64,000 nucleotides of DNA from Novipirellula artificiosorum (lineage in GTDB: Bacteria; Planctomycetota; Planctomycetia; Pirellulales; Pirellulaceae), in the NCBI RefSeq assembly GCF_007860135.1, contig NZ_SJPV01000004.1, positions 310,001-374,000 on the forward strand. The letters are read 5' to 3'. Numbering within the stretch: the stretch's first letter is position 1; the number at the start of each line of letters is the position of its first letter. The translations under genes were made by a program, and so were the position numbers. The notes beneath the pieces are model-generated. The model saw nothing but the letters and a program-made list of their open reading frames with translations, ran no database searches and was not told the DNA's origin. Shown here piece after piece: positions 36,850-45,700 of this stretch.

Positions 36850-39606
36850 ATGACGACAGTAGGTGATCCTCGACTTGTTTTCCTTCTCGTGGTGCTAGGC
36901 ACCGCCGTGTCGTCCGCGTCTGCGGGTGAGGTGTGGATTCAAGTTTCGTCGGAAGAAACGTATGTCGGGTTGCCGGTCACGCTGCAAATCCAGTTCGCAG
37001 ACGTGACGTCGCACGAGCAGCCCGAGTTGCCGAAGGTGGATGGGTTGAGGATTGAATCGACGGGTGTGCCGGCGAAATCGGTCCAGCGAAGAATCTTCAA
37101 CGGGCGAGTCTCGCAGAACTCGTCCATCACCTACTCGTATCAAATCACGCCGTTACGAGCTGGGGCGTTTTTGATTCCTCCGATGACGGTAGCCCATGAC
37201 GGCCAAAAATCGTTACTCGAAGCGATTCAAATCAACGCCCAAACGAGCGAAACCGGCGACTTGATGTATGTTGAGATCGAGGGGGATCGACCGAGCGTCT
37301 ATGTCGGTCAGCCAATCGCGTTGAAACTGAAAATCTGGATCAGGCCCTTCGTCGACGCAAAGCGACAATTGACTCTGTCGGAAGGAGATATGTGGGGGCT
37401 TGTTTCCGAGCAGACCGCATGGGGGCTGTTTGCCGATCGGATGCAAGAGATCACCGACAACAAGCAACGGCCTGCGGGTGAGGAAGTCCAGCGTAAAGAT
37501 GCCGATGGCAACCTGCAAACGTATTACTTGTATGAAATCGACGCGAGTATTTACCCGCAGCGTCCTGGGCCGATCGAAGGTGACGATTGCCGTATTCGGG
37601 TAAACTACCCCATCCAATTGGGACGCTCGCGCAGTCCCTTTTCAAGCAGCTTCCCTGACGATGACTTTCCGTTCGGAGGTTCAGGTCCCTTTGGAGGCTC
37701 CGGACTTTTTGAGGATCGTTTTTCGACGTTTGGTTCTCGGCTGCAAGTGACCGCCTTTCGCCCCATCGTGGCCACCGCCGCTGCAGCGGCGGTGGACGTC
37801 AAGGCGATTCCCACCATCGGTCGACCGGATACCTATCGCGGAGCCGTCGGTCAGTACGAAATTCAAACCGAGGCCTTTCCGAAAACCTCGCGTGCCGGCG
37901 ACCCGATCACGCTGCATATGACGATCCGAGGGAAGGGGCCAGTGGATTCCCTCCAGCCTCCCGTGCTTGCGTCGTCACCACAGTGGACAACACGATTCAA
38001 GGTTTCCAATGAACCGTTGGCGGGAATCGTCGAGGGCGACCAAAAGCGATTCACGACCACGATTCGTCCACGAGATGAGTCGGTTACCGTAATTCCCCCG
38101 ATCGAGTTCAGCTATTTCGATCCCACGCAAGAACAATTTGTGACGGTCCGTAGTGACGCGATTCCGATCGAGGTTGAACCTCTGGAGAAGCTATCCCTCG
38201 ACGGCATTGTTTCAAAATCCAAGGCTGCTGCAGCGGGCCAGGATCGCGACCGCATGAGATCCCTTGTCGCATCGGTGCCCAAGCTGGTTTCCGTCGACGA
38301 CTTACTCGTTGCCCAGTCGCCGCAACCCTTGCTCGACCGAACGCTATCGGGGTGGATTCTGTTGCCTCCCGTCATCTGGGCCTGCGCCTTGTTGGTTCTG
38401 CGCCGTCGTGACCTCCACTGGTTGGTGCGAAGATCATTCAAGCCACTGCACCTGTATGCGAAACAGTCCGATGCAGCGGAGTCAGCCTCGGAATTGAGCC
38501 AGATCCTGCGACGGTTCGTAGGCCAGCAATGGAAACTCACCGATGCAACGGAGATGTCGCTGGTGGGGGCGTTGCGAGGTGGTGGACAACGTGATTTGGC
38601 CGTGCGATTGGAAAACTGGTTTGAATCATGCCGAAAAGCGAGCTCTGGAACAACGATTGCCTCTTCTGTTTCGCTGGATGAACTGAAACAAGACTCACGG
38701 ACCCTCGCGGCGGATTGTTTACGGTCCAACCCCTTCGGAAAACGATTGCGACGCACTCGACCGTCGCCGATGCAAACCAAAACCCTACAAGGGCTCTTGT
38801 TGGGAGGGTTGATGTTCGCAAGTGGTCAGCAGATTGCCAGAGCAGAAACGCCAATCGAACTAACGGCTCCGCAGCAACGTGCGGTGTTGATCGAAGCGAT
38901 TGACGCCTACAACATCGGGCTGGAAAAACGTGATGCCCATCCTGACGAGGCACAACGAGCATTCGAAGAGGCGGCACGAAAATTCCAGAGCGTTGTCGAC
39001 TCAGGTCTAGCGAACGGTTGGCTTTATCAGTATCTCGCCAGTGCCTATCGAGAAAACGGTTTTTCGGGGCGCGCCTACCTGAATGACCGCCGCGCTCGAA
39101 TGCTTTGTCCAGACGATCGACAGATTGCGTTGGCCCTCCGAAATCAGCAACCACAACGGGTCTCCCAACGGCTCACCGCGACGATTTTTTCATGGCTACC
39201 ACGCCGCCAAGTCCTTTGGCTCGCTATCGCTGCCTGGGTCATCTCTTGGATCTTGATCGGACGAAAAAGCTTGGCCCAGCATCCAACCGGCTGGGGAGGG
39301 CTCGTGACCGGTTGGGTCATCGCATTCTTGCTCGGCGGACTCGTGGCCTTAGATGAGCATGCATTTCGAGTCGAAAACCAAGCGATCGTCGTCGCCGCAG
39401 AGGGAGTCCAGCGTCGTGCAAGCGATGGAAATCAAGCACCTGCCTTCGGTCCACCGATTTCGGAGGCGGCCGAAGTTACCGTTTTGAGCGTGCGTGGCAA
39501 CTGGATTGAAATCAAAACCGAAGATCAAACAACCGGATGGGTGCCGCGCGAATCAATCGAGAGGATCGTCACTGCTCCGCTGCGACATCCTGGACCGGTT
39601 TCTTGA
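36850..39606 (+). CDS. BatD-BatE fusion protein (aerotolerance-type)
   Basis: A 918-residue protein. It has a signal peptide (VFLLVVLGTAVSSASA), then BatD beta domains from VWIQVSSEETYVGLPVTLQI to about 470, with EIEGDRPSVYVGQPIALKL and NYPIQLG, and a membrane helix (SGWILLPPVIWACALLVL) near 500 with a cytoplasmic part. From Met641 a second hydrophobic segment (LQGLLLGGLMFASGQQIARA) opens a BatE-like part: a TPR region (AIDAYNIGLEKRDAHPDEA), two membrane helices around 770-830, and a final SH3-like domain (AAEVTVLSVRGNWIEI; GWVPRESIERI). The frame is uninterrupted. Bat proteins usually act with MoxR and VWA proteins in envelope stress, but no such genes flank this pair. Confidence 0.85.
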   Translation: MTTVGDPRLVFLLVVLGTAVSSASAGEVWIQVSSEETYVGLPVTLQIQFADVTSHEQPELPKVDGLRIESTGVPAKSVQRRIFNGRVSQNSSITYSYQITPLRAGAFLIPPMTVAHDGQKSLLEAIQINAQTSETGDLMYVEIEGDRPSVYVGQPIALKLKIWIRPFVDAKRQLTLSEGDMWGLVSEQTAWGLFADRMQEITDNKQRPAGEEVQRKDADGNLQTYYLYEIDASIYPQRPGPIEGDDCRIRVNYPIQLGRSRSPFSSSFPDDDFPFGGSGPFGGSGLFEDRFSTFGSRLQVTAFRPIVATAAAAAVDVKAIPTIGRPDTYRGAVGQYEIQTEAFPKTSRAGDPITLHMTIRGKGPVDSLQPPVLASSPQWTTRFKVSNEPLAGIVEGDQKRFTTTIRPRDESVTVIPPIEFSYFDPTQEQFVTVRSDAIPIEVEPLEKLSLDGIVSKSKAAAAGQDRDRMRSLVASVPKLVSVDDLLVAQSPQPLLDRTLSGWILLPPVIWACALLVLRRRDLHWLVRRSFKPLHLYAKQSDAAESASELSQILRRFVGQQWKLTDATEMSLVGALRGGGQRDLAVRLENWFESCRKASSGTTIASSVSLDELKQDSRTLAADCLRSNPFGKRLRRTRPSPMQTKTLQGLLLGGLMFASGQQIARAETPIELTAPQQRAVLIEAIDAYNIGLEKRDAHPDEAQRAFEEAARKFQSVVDSGLANGWLYQYLASAYRENGFSGRAYLNDRRARMLCPDDRQIALALRNQQPQRVSQRLTATIFSWLPRRQVLWLAIAAWVISWILIGRKSLAQHPTGWGGLVTGWVIAFLLGGLVALDEHAFRVENQAIVVAAEGVQRRASDGNQAPAFGPPISEAAEVTVLSVRGNWIEIKTEDQTTGWVPRESIERIVTAPLRHPGPVS

Positions 39607-40231
39607 ATTTTGGCATCAACAACTGGAAGGCGTCGTAGGTGGCGTGCGCCATGATGGGGATCAGCAAGTTCTCGGTCCATAAAAGCAACACGCCAAAATA
39701 CAAACCCATCAGCGCTGCCAAAACGACGTACAGCCGAGTGATCGGGTGGACCAAACCGAAGGCGAGCGACGATGCGACCAACGCAAATCCCCATTCGACT
39801 TGGCTCGGCTCAACGTTGAGCACGCCGCCTCCAGCCAGCCAAGGCAACAGCCAGCCGCGAAACAAAAGTTCTTCCCCTACCCCCGCACACAGACTGATCA
39901 CCAGCAATTCACCGCTGCCAAGGCTGAGCAAAGTCTTGATCATCCCATCATCGCCCAGTCGCTCGAGTTGGCGAACTGGCTCCCAGGGAACCTTGCGAAG
40001 CAGCTCGATCAGAATGACGAGCGGAATGGCTGCGGCACAACCGTAGGCCAGTCCGCTAAGGATCGCTCGAATGCCACCCCATTCCGCTTCGGGAATCATT
40101 GCTCGGGCATCGGGACCGAGGATCCAGCCCAGGAACAGGGCCAATAACCCCAAGGCTGATTCGAACAGCACGGCTGTCAAAAACAGGTCATCGGCGGTTT
40201 GCTCGATCGTATCCTCTTCTTCTTGATCCAT
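39569..40231 (-). CDS. CPBP-family intramembrane metalloprotease
   Basis: A 220-residue protein with about six membrane helices and the Abi/CPBP motifs: GVGEELLFRGWLLPWL (motif 1, EExxxR), ASSLAFGLVHP (FxxxH) and IPIMAHATYDAF (motif 3 His). These residues form the glutamate-protease/metalloprotease site of Rce1-like enzymes. The substrate is unknown. Its 3' end overlaps the convergent BatD-BatE gene by 38 bp. Confidence 0.9.
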   Translation of the reverse strand: MDQEEEDTIEQTADDLFLTAVLFESALGLLALFLGWILGPDARAMIPEAEWGGIRAILSGLAYGCAAAIPLVILIELLRKVPWEPVRQLERLGDDGMIKTLLSLGSGELLVISLCAGVGEELLFRGWLLPWLAGGGVLNVEPSQVEWGFALVASSLAFGLVHPITRLYVVLAALMGLYFGVLLLWTENLLIPIMAHATYDAFQLLMPKFKKPVQDVAAEQ

Positions 40232-40291
40232 GCGTAAGAGCGTAAGTGGCAGGGAGGCTCGGGGGAATGGGGAGCTTGGTGTCAGTGGCCA

Positions 40292-40390
40292 GCTATCGGC
40301 TATCGGCTATCGGCTATCGGCGGACCGCTGACTGCTGACTGCTGACTGCTGACTGCTGACCGCTGACCGCTGACTGCTGACTGCTGACTG
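40292..40390. repeat. two adjacent heptanucleotide tandem repeats
   Basis: Four copies of GCTATCG (to about 40320) are followed by about nine copies of GCTGACT/GCTGACC (40326-40390). Both units are 7 bp, so the array is out of frame with codons in either direction. It lies in the 216-bp gap between the divergent CPBP and ArsR genes, about 60 bp before the ArsR start. Confidence 0.85.
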
Positions 40391-40447
40391 CCCCTTCCAT
40401 TACGTTCCTTCTGGCACCCCGCCCGCTGCGCCGATAGACTAGAAAGC

Positions 40448-40795
40448 ATGAACTCCGAACCGGCGATCCTCAGCGACGACCAGATGCACCGTATCGCCAA
40501 GGCAATCGCGGATCCTCAGCGATTTGCGATCTTAGTTTGCATTGCCCAAGAGCAAGAAATTGCCTGCAAATCGCTCGTCGAAGAGTTTTCGATCACGCAA
40601 GCGACCATCTCACATCATTTGAAGGAACTGGTGGCTGCCGGACTGATTCGCTCGCGACGGCAAGGTCAATTGGCAATTTTGTCGTGTCGCCGCGACGTTT
40701 GCGAGCGTTTTACCGAGGTCTTATCGGAAATGCTGGTGGCTCCGGGGGCAGTCGAGAACGACCAAGCTGATTCCGCAAAGACGGCTAATGGTTGA
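40448..40795 (+). CDS. ArsR-family winged-helix regulator
   Basis: A 115-residue protein. The winged helix-turn-helix is clear: AIADPQRFAILVCIA, then SLVEEFSITQATISHHLKELVAAGLI (recognition helix) and the wing SRRQGQLAILSC. The sole Cys residues (LVCIAQEQEIACKS and LSCRRDVC) do not form the classical CxCxxC metal site, so a metal or redox signal is possible but not shown. Its stop overlaps the HPPK start by 8 bp, and the ACIII operon lies downstream on the same strand. Confidence 0.88.
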   Translation: MNSEPAILSDDQMHRIAKAIADPQRFAILVCIAQEQEIACKSLVEEFSITQATISHHLKELVAAGLIRSRRQGQLAILSCRRDVCERFTEVLSEMLVAPGAVENDQADSAKTANG

Positions 40796-41705
40796 GCGAG
40801 AGCACGAACCGCCGTCGCAAAACAACAAGCTTGCGCAATGCTTGGTCAGTTTTGGCAGCAATTTAGGTGACCGTGATCGAGTGATTGCGGAAGCCGCGCG
40901 GCGAGTGGCCCGCTCGCCAATCGTCAAGTCATTCACCGCCAGCCGCCTGTTTGAAACGCCTCCGATTGGTGGTCCGGAGGGTCAAGAACCTTTCCTGAAT
41001 GCGGTCGCTGCGATTGACACCGCCCATTCCGCTCGCGAGATCCTGGGCCTGCTGCAGGGAATCGAGCATGACTTGGGCCGGCAACGCCGGAAACGCTGGG
41101 ACGCTCGCTCGATCGATCTGGATGTCGTGATGCATGGCCAATTGGTCGGTGCCGCTACGGCGTTGATCGTCCCCCATCCTCGTTACACGGCTCGTCAATT
41201 CGTATTGCAACCGGCCTGTGACGTTGCGGAGCACTACCGAGACCCGCGTTTTGGATGGACGATCCGACAACTAACAACCCATTTGTCCGCGGGCAGCGCG
41301 TCGATGTCCTTGATCGGTGGCGACGAGTCGACACGCCAAAACTTGTGCAAACGGCTTGAAAACGACCACGGCATCCGCACCTTTGCCGCGGAGATCGACC
41401 TCAGCGGGCTTTCCGAAAGCCTGCCTTGGATATCGCAGACCGTCCCCGCCCTGCCGATCGATTGTCCGGATCGGTCGACGTTTGCCGCCAATTTACCCCG
41501 ATTGATCGCGAGGATGCAGTGGTCGACACCCGCAACCCGCTGGCCGGCGCCCCATCAAATCTGGCCTACCGGAACACGATGGCCGGAATATCGGCTGGAA
41601 ATTGACGATTTGGCGTGGGCCGCGAGCGAAATCGCCTCGGCGCTCGATTCGATGCGTTGCCCCGTTCGCCCCGTCACCACCGATGGCAAGTGGTATTTCG
41701 ATTAG
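40788..41705 (+). CDS. folK: 6-hydroxymethyl-7,8-dihydropterin pyrophosphokinase with C-terminal extension
   Basis: A 305-residue protein. The first ~165 residues are HPPK: VSFGSNLGDRDRVI, FETPPIGGPEGQEPFLNAVAAI, LGRQRRKRWDARSIDLDVV (ATP/Mg-binding RDIDLD-type motif) and PHPRYTARQFVLQP. It transfers pyrophosphate from ATP to hydroxymethyl-dihydropterin in folate synthesis. About 140 further residues follow (MSLIGGDESTRQNLCKRLEN through VTTDGKWYFD), which canonical HPPK (about 160 aa) lacks; I do not recognise this domain. The start overlaps the ArsR stop by 8 bp. Confidence 0.87.
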   Translation: MVEREHEPPSQNNKLAQCLVSFGSNLGDRDRVIAEAARRVARSPIVKSFTASRLFETPPIGGPEGQEPFLNAVAAIDTAHSAREILGLLQGIEHDLGRQRRKRWDARSIDLDVVMHGQLVGAATALIVPHPRYTARQFVLQPACDVAEHYRDPRFGWTIRQLTTHLSAGSASMSLIGGDESTRQNLCKRLENDHGIRTFAAEIDLSGLSESLPWISQTVPALPIDCPDRSTFAANLPRLIARMQWSTPATRWPAPHQIWPTGTRWPEYRLEIDDLAWAASEIASALDSMRCPVRPVTTDGKWYFD

Positions 41706-41933
41706 CTCTTTGCCACAATCGGCCCAGCCCTCAATTCCCTGCGACAAAATGTCGCGGGCGGCAGCGTGGGCCTTGCAATTGTGCCACTTCGCACATGATA
41801 CTGTCGCCCACCTGTGACGACATGTCGCTGCGACAAAATGTGACACCTGTCGTCACGCCCTTTTCCGCTAGAACTTGTTGTCTTTCTCGTCCGTTTCCTG
41901 CGCTACGTGCTCCCAACGCGGCCTTCATCCATT
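41706..41933 (+). promoter_or_regulatory. regulatory region of the ACIII/caa3 operon
   Basis: A 228-bp gap before actA. It holds GCGACA-AAA-TGTCGC (41741-41755), TGTCGC at 41802-41807, and TGTCGC-T-GCGACA (41823-41835). The last lies inside a larger inverted repeat with 9-bp arms GTGACGACA/TGTCGTCAC (41814-41856). The 12-mer GCGACAAAATGT occurs twice. The same half-site makes up the cco palindrome at 26035. No -35/-10 pair is obvious. Confidence 0.55.
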
Positions 41934-42623
41934 ATGCAACGGTTTCTCTTTCCTCGCTGGGTCAACCGATTCCTCCTGGGTCTGGCTGCGGCTGCCGCCG
42001 GTGGTGGCTTGTACGCCACCGTTATGGGTGGCCTTGTCACGGATCCGGTGACTTTGAACCCCGGCTACCAGCCCGAACAGCCGGTCCCCTTCAGCCATGC
42101 CATCCATGCCGGTCAGCTGAAGATGGATTGTCGATACTGCCACAACACGGTATTTGAAGCGGCCCACGCGGCCATTCCTCCGACGGCAACCTGCATCAAC
42201 TGCCACAGCCCTGCGGATGCTCAAGGCATCACGGCCCTTTCGGCTGTCCGAGCCGACAGCGAGAAGCTCGACCCCATCCACGAAAGCTGGGAAACGGGCA
42301 AGAGTGTGGCTTGGAAGCGAATCCACAATTTGCCAGAGTTCGTCTACTTCAACCACGCCGCCCATGTGAATTCGGGTGTGAGTTGCAAGAGCTGTCACGG
42401 CCGTATCGATCAGATGGAGGTCGTCTACCAAGCGGAAACGTTGTCGATGGCTTGGTGTATTGAGTGTCATCGCGATCCCAATCCCCATTTGCGTCCCATA
42501 GACCAAGTCACGAATCTTGACTGGCAGCCGCCCGACGATTGGGACCAAGCAGCGTTTGCTGAGAAGGCGCGCGAAGAGCAAAACATTAATCCACAGGTTC
42601 ATTGTGCGGTTTGTCATCGTTAA
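41934..42623 (+). CDS. actA: Alternative Complex III subunit A, pentaheme cytochrome c
   Basis: A 229-residue protein with one N-terminal membrane helix (FLLGLAAAAAGGGLYATVMGG) and five c-type heme motifs: CRYCH, CINCH, CKSCH, CIECH and CAVCH. FSHAIHAGQLKMDCRYCHN is typical of the ActA/cytochrome c3-like family. It passes electrons from quinol oxidation toward ActE or the terminal oxidase on the periplasmic side. It is the first gene of the ACIII operon. ATG at 41934 is chosen, with the membrane anchor directly following. Confidence 0.93.
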   Translation: MQRFLFPRWVNRFLLGLAAAAAGGGLYATVMGGLVTDPVTLNPGYQPEQPVPFSHAIHAGQLKMDCRYCHNTVFEAAHAAIPPTATCINCHSPADAQGITALSAVRADSEKLDPIHESWETGKSVAWKRIHNLPEFVYFNHAAHVNSGVSCKSCHGRIDQMEVVYQAETLSMAWCIECHRDPNPHLRPIDQVTNLDWQPPDDWDQAAFAEKAREEQNINPQVHCAVCHR

Positions 42624-42734
42624 CGAATCAATCCGCCGCCGGGTGTCGTCCCACGGCTTGCCCGTCGCCGGATACAGAACGCGATTCCGGTTTATGAAGT
42701 TCAATTCACGCCATCACTCTCACGCATCTTTGTA

Positions 42735-45700
42735 ATGACTTCCACTCATTCGTCTGCATCGCCGAACAACGAAACCCCTCGGGCGCGCTATTGGCGCAGT
42801 CTCTCGGAGCTTCACGATCGCGAAGATTTTCAAAGCTACATCGATCGCGAGTTTCCGGTCGCTGCGTCCGAGTTTCCCGAGGGCGTTTCTCGCCGTCGTT
42901 GGATGCAGTTGATGGGCGCGTCCTTGGCGGTAGCAGGAGCAACGGGGTGCCGCTATCCCGAAGAGACGATCGCTCCGTTCGTGATTCGCCCAGAGGGTCG
43001 CGTGCCTGGCGAGTCGTATCAACGAGCCACCAACTTCGAATTGGCCGGGCGCGTTTACAACTTACTTGTCAACTGTGTCGACGGTCGCCCACAAAAGATC
43101 GAGCCGAATCAGGATCATCCGACCGGAAGTGGTACCGACGCCTACGCCCAAGCCTGCATCTTGGGGTTGTACGATCCCGACCGTGTTCGCGGCGACGAGA
43201 GTTTCTTGGTCCGTAAAGGAGAAAAGCGACGCGAGCCGGCAACGTGGGACGACTTTGTGCCCTATGGCCAGGCGCTGATCAAGACGGCTGCTCAGACGAA
43301 CCAAGGGGCGGGGTTCGCGGTTTTGATGCCGCCGACCGCGTCACCGTCTCTGGTGCGAGTGTTATCGCTCTTGAAAGAAAAATGCCCAGCCATCACGCTG
43401 GCCAGCTACGACGGTGTTCGTGGCGCTGCGATGCGAACGGCGACCAGGAAGGTGTTCGGCAAGCCAGCCCAGCAGCGATTGGACCTCAGCAAGGCGAAAG
43501 TGATCCTGACGCTTCAGTCGGATATTTTGGGGACCGATCCCGGCATGCTCAACAACGCTCGCAGCTTTGCAGAGCGGCGTGACCCGAACGACCCGACGAT
43601 GAGCCGACTGTATGTGGTCGAGGGGGGGTACACGTCAACCGGCGCGATGGCCGATTCTCGACTGGCACTCCGACCGAGCCAAATGCCGGCTTTCTTGAGT
43701 GAATTGGCTCGTCGAGTCGAAGAGGCAACGGGCGACGACATCGACGCCGACGCAGCGGTGGCGTTCGACGAATTGGCAACCCCAAGCGACCGACTCGAGC
43801 GATTCTTGGACGTGCTGGCTGCCGACATTGCTGCCGCCGGATCGGAAGCGGTCGTGGTGGTGGGGGAACCTCTTGGTGCCGACGCGATTGCGGCCGGGAT
43901 CGCCTTGAACAAGAAACTCGGCTCGTTCGGAGAAATTCAATCCTTCGCACCCGAGGTTGACGCGGAGCTTGGTGAGCTTGCCACGCTGCCGGATTTGGTT
44001 GCAAAAATCGACAGCGGTGAAGTCGATTCGCTGTTGGTGATCGGGGGTAACCCCGTGGCTGCGGCGCCCGGAGATGTTAAGTTGGCCGTGGCCATTTCCA
44101 AGCTGGAAAACTCAATCTATTTAGGTGAGTACGACGACGAAACGGCGGTCTGTTGCAAGTGGTCGCTGCCGCTGGCGCATCCACTCGAATCGTGGGGCGA
44201 CTGCGTCAATGACCATGGTGCCTACGGTGTTTGTCAGCCTCAAATTCTGCCGCTGCTTGGTGGTCGAGCCTCGATCGAAATCGTGGCGGCGATGTTGGAC
44301 GAAAAAGAGGTTGAGGGCGAAAAGATTGTTCGCCGGACGGCCGAAGCGGTTTCGGGGGCGTCGCTCAGTCAGCGGCAATGGCGAAAATTGCTTCACGACG
44401 GTTTCTCCGATGAGTTCGTGGTCGGCGGAAAAGACGAGTTGACAGCGAACGCGGAGTTCACCTCGCTCGGCGAGGATGCACCGGTCGCGATTTCTGCAGA
44501 ACAGATCGACAAAGATGATTTCGATGTCCTGTTTGTACCAGCGGATGGGATCTACGACGGCCGTTTTGCCAATAACGGTTGGTTGCAAGAACTGCCGCAA
44601 TCGTTGACGAAGTTGACTTGGGACAATGCTGCGTTGATGAGCCCCGCGACAGCAAAAAGTTTGAACCTTCAACACGGTTTGATGATTGCTTTGCGCCAAG
44701 AAGATGCGTTGATCGAGTTGCCGGTGTATGAGCTTCCCGGCTGCGCTCCCGGCGTTGTGACCGTTGCCATCGGCTATGGACGCACTCGCGCTGGCATGGT
44801 GGGCGGTTTCACCGAAGAGGATGTGCCGGTGGTCGGAACCGATGTGAACGGGCTTCGTACCAGCGATGCCATGTTGCTGGCCACGCAAGTCGAAGCTCGG
44901 CCTCGCTACAAAGAATACGAATTAGCGACGACTCAGGATCACTGGGCGATCGATGAACGGGGTCGAGACGAATCCGAGCGTCGAAGTTTCTCCTTGGTTC
45001 GTGAAGGCACCGTGGAACTCCTAAAGCAGGTTCCCGATTTTGCCGAAGCCAAAGGCCCCCACGTCCCCGAGGTGGGTACGAACGGCTCGGGATCCCTTTG
45101 GCGGGAGCCGATCATGGCGATCGAAGAAGATAACCCAAAGCTGCCTCAGTGGGGCATGTCGATTGATCTGACGAAGTGCATCGGCTGCAACGCGTGTGTG
45201 ATCGCCTGTCAAAGTGAAAACAACGTGCCGATCGTCGGCAAAGAGCAAGTCGCTAACAGCCGCGAGATGCATTGGTTGCGGTTGGATCGCTATTTCCAAG
45301 GTGACGAAGAGAACGCGGATGTCGTCCAGCAGCCGGTGGCTTGCATGCACTGCGAAACGGCACCCTGTGAGCAGGTTTGTCCGGTGGCGGCGACGGTTCA
45401 CACCGATGAAGGCATTAACGCCATGGCGTACAACCGTTGCATTGGAACCCGGTACTGTGCGAACAACTGTCCTTTTAAAGTCCGGCGTTTCAACTACTTC
45501 AACTACAACGAAGAAATTGGTGTCGGTTATGGCATCGACGCCTATCCCGGCACGATCGAATCGGCAAACCGACAATTGCAAGCGTTGGTGATGAATCCGG
45601 AAGTGACCGTTCGTGGTCGCGGCGTGATGGAAAAATGCACGTACTGTGTCCAACGCGTTGAGAAAGCCAAGATCGACGCTCGAAAAGATGGCGGGCGACC

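Noticed and set aside
36216..36902. Long minus-strand frame with Ser/Cys-rich composition opposite the BatC-like gene
   Set aside because: Mirror of the Gln- and Ser/Pro-rich repeats; no start signal, and the plus-strand gene has neighbours and domains that fit.
40284..40395. CRISPR array
   Set aside because: Repeats are 7 bp, directly adjacent and without spacers; this is a microsatellite.
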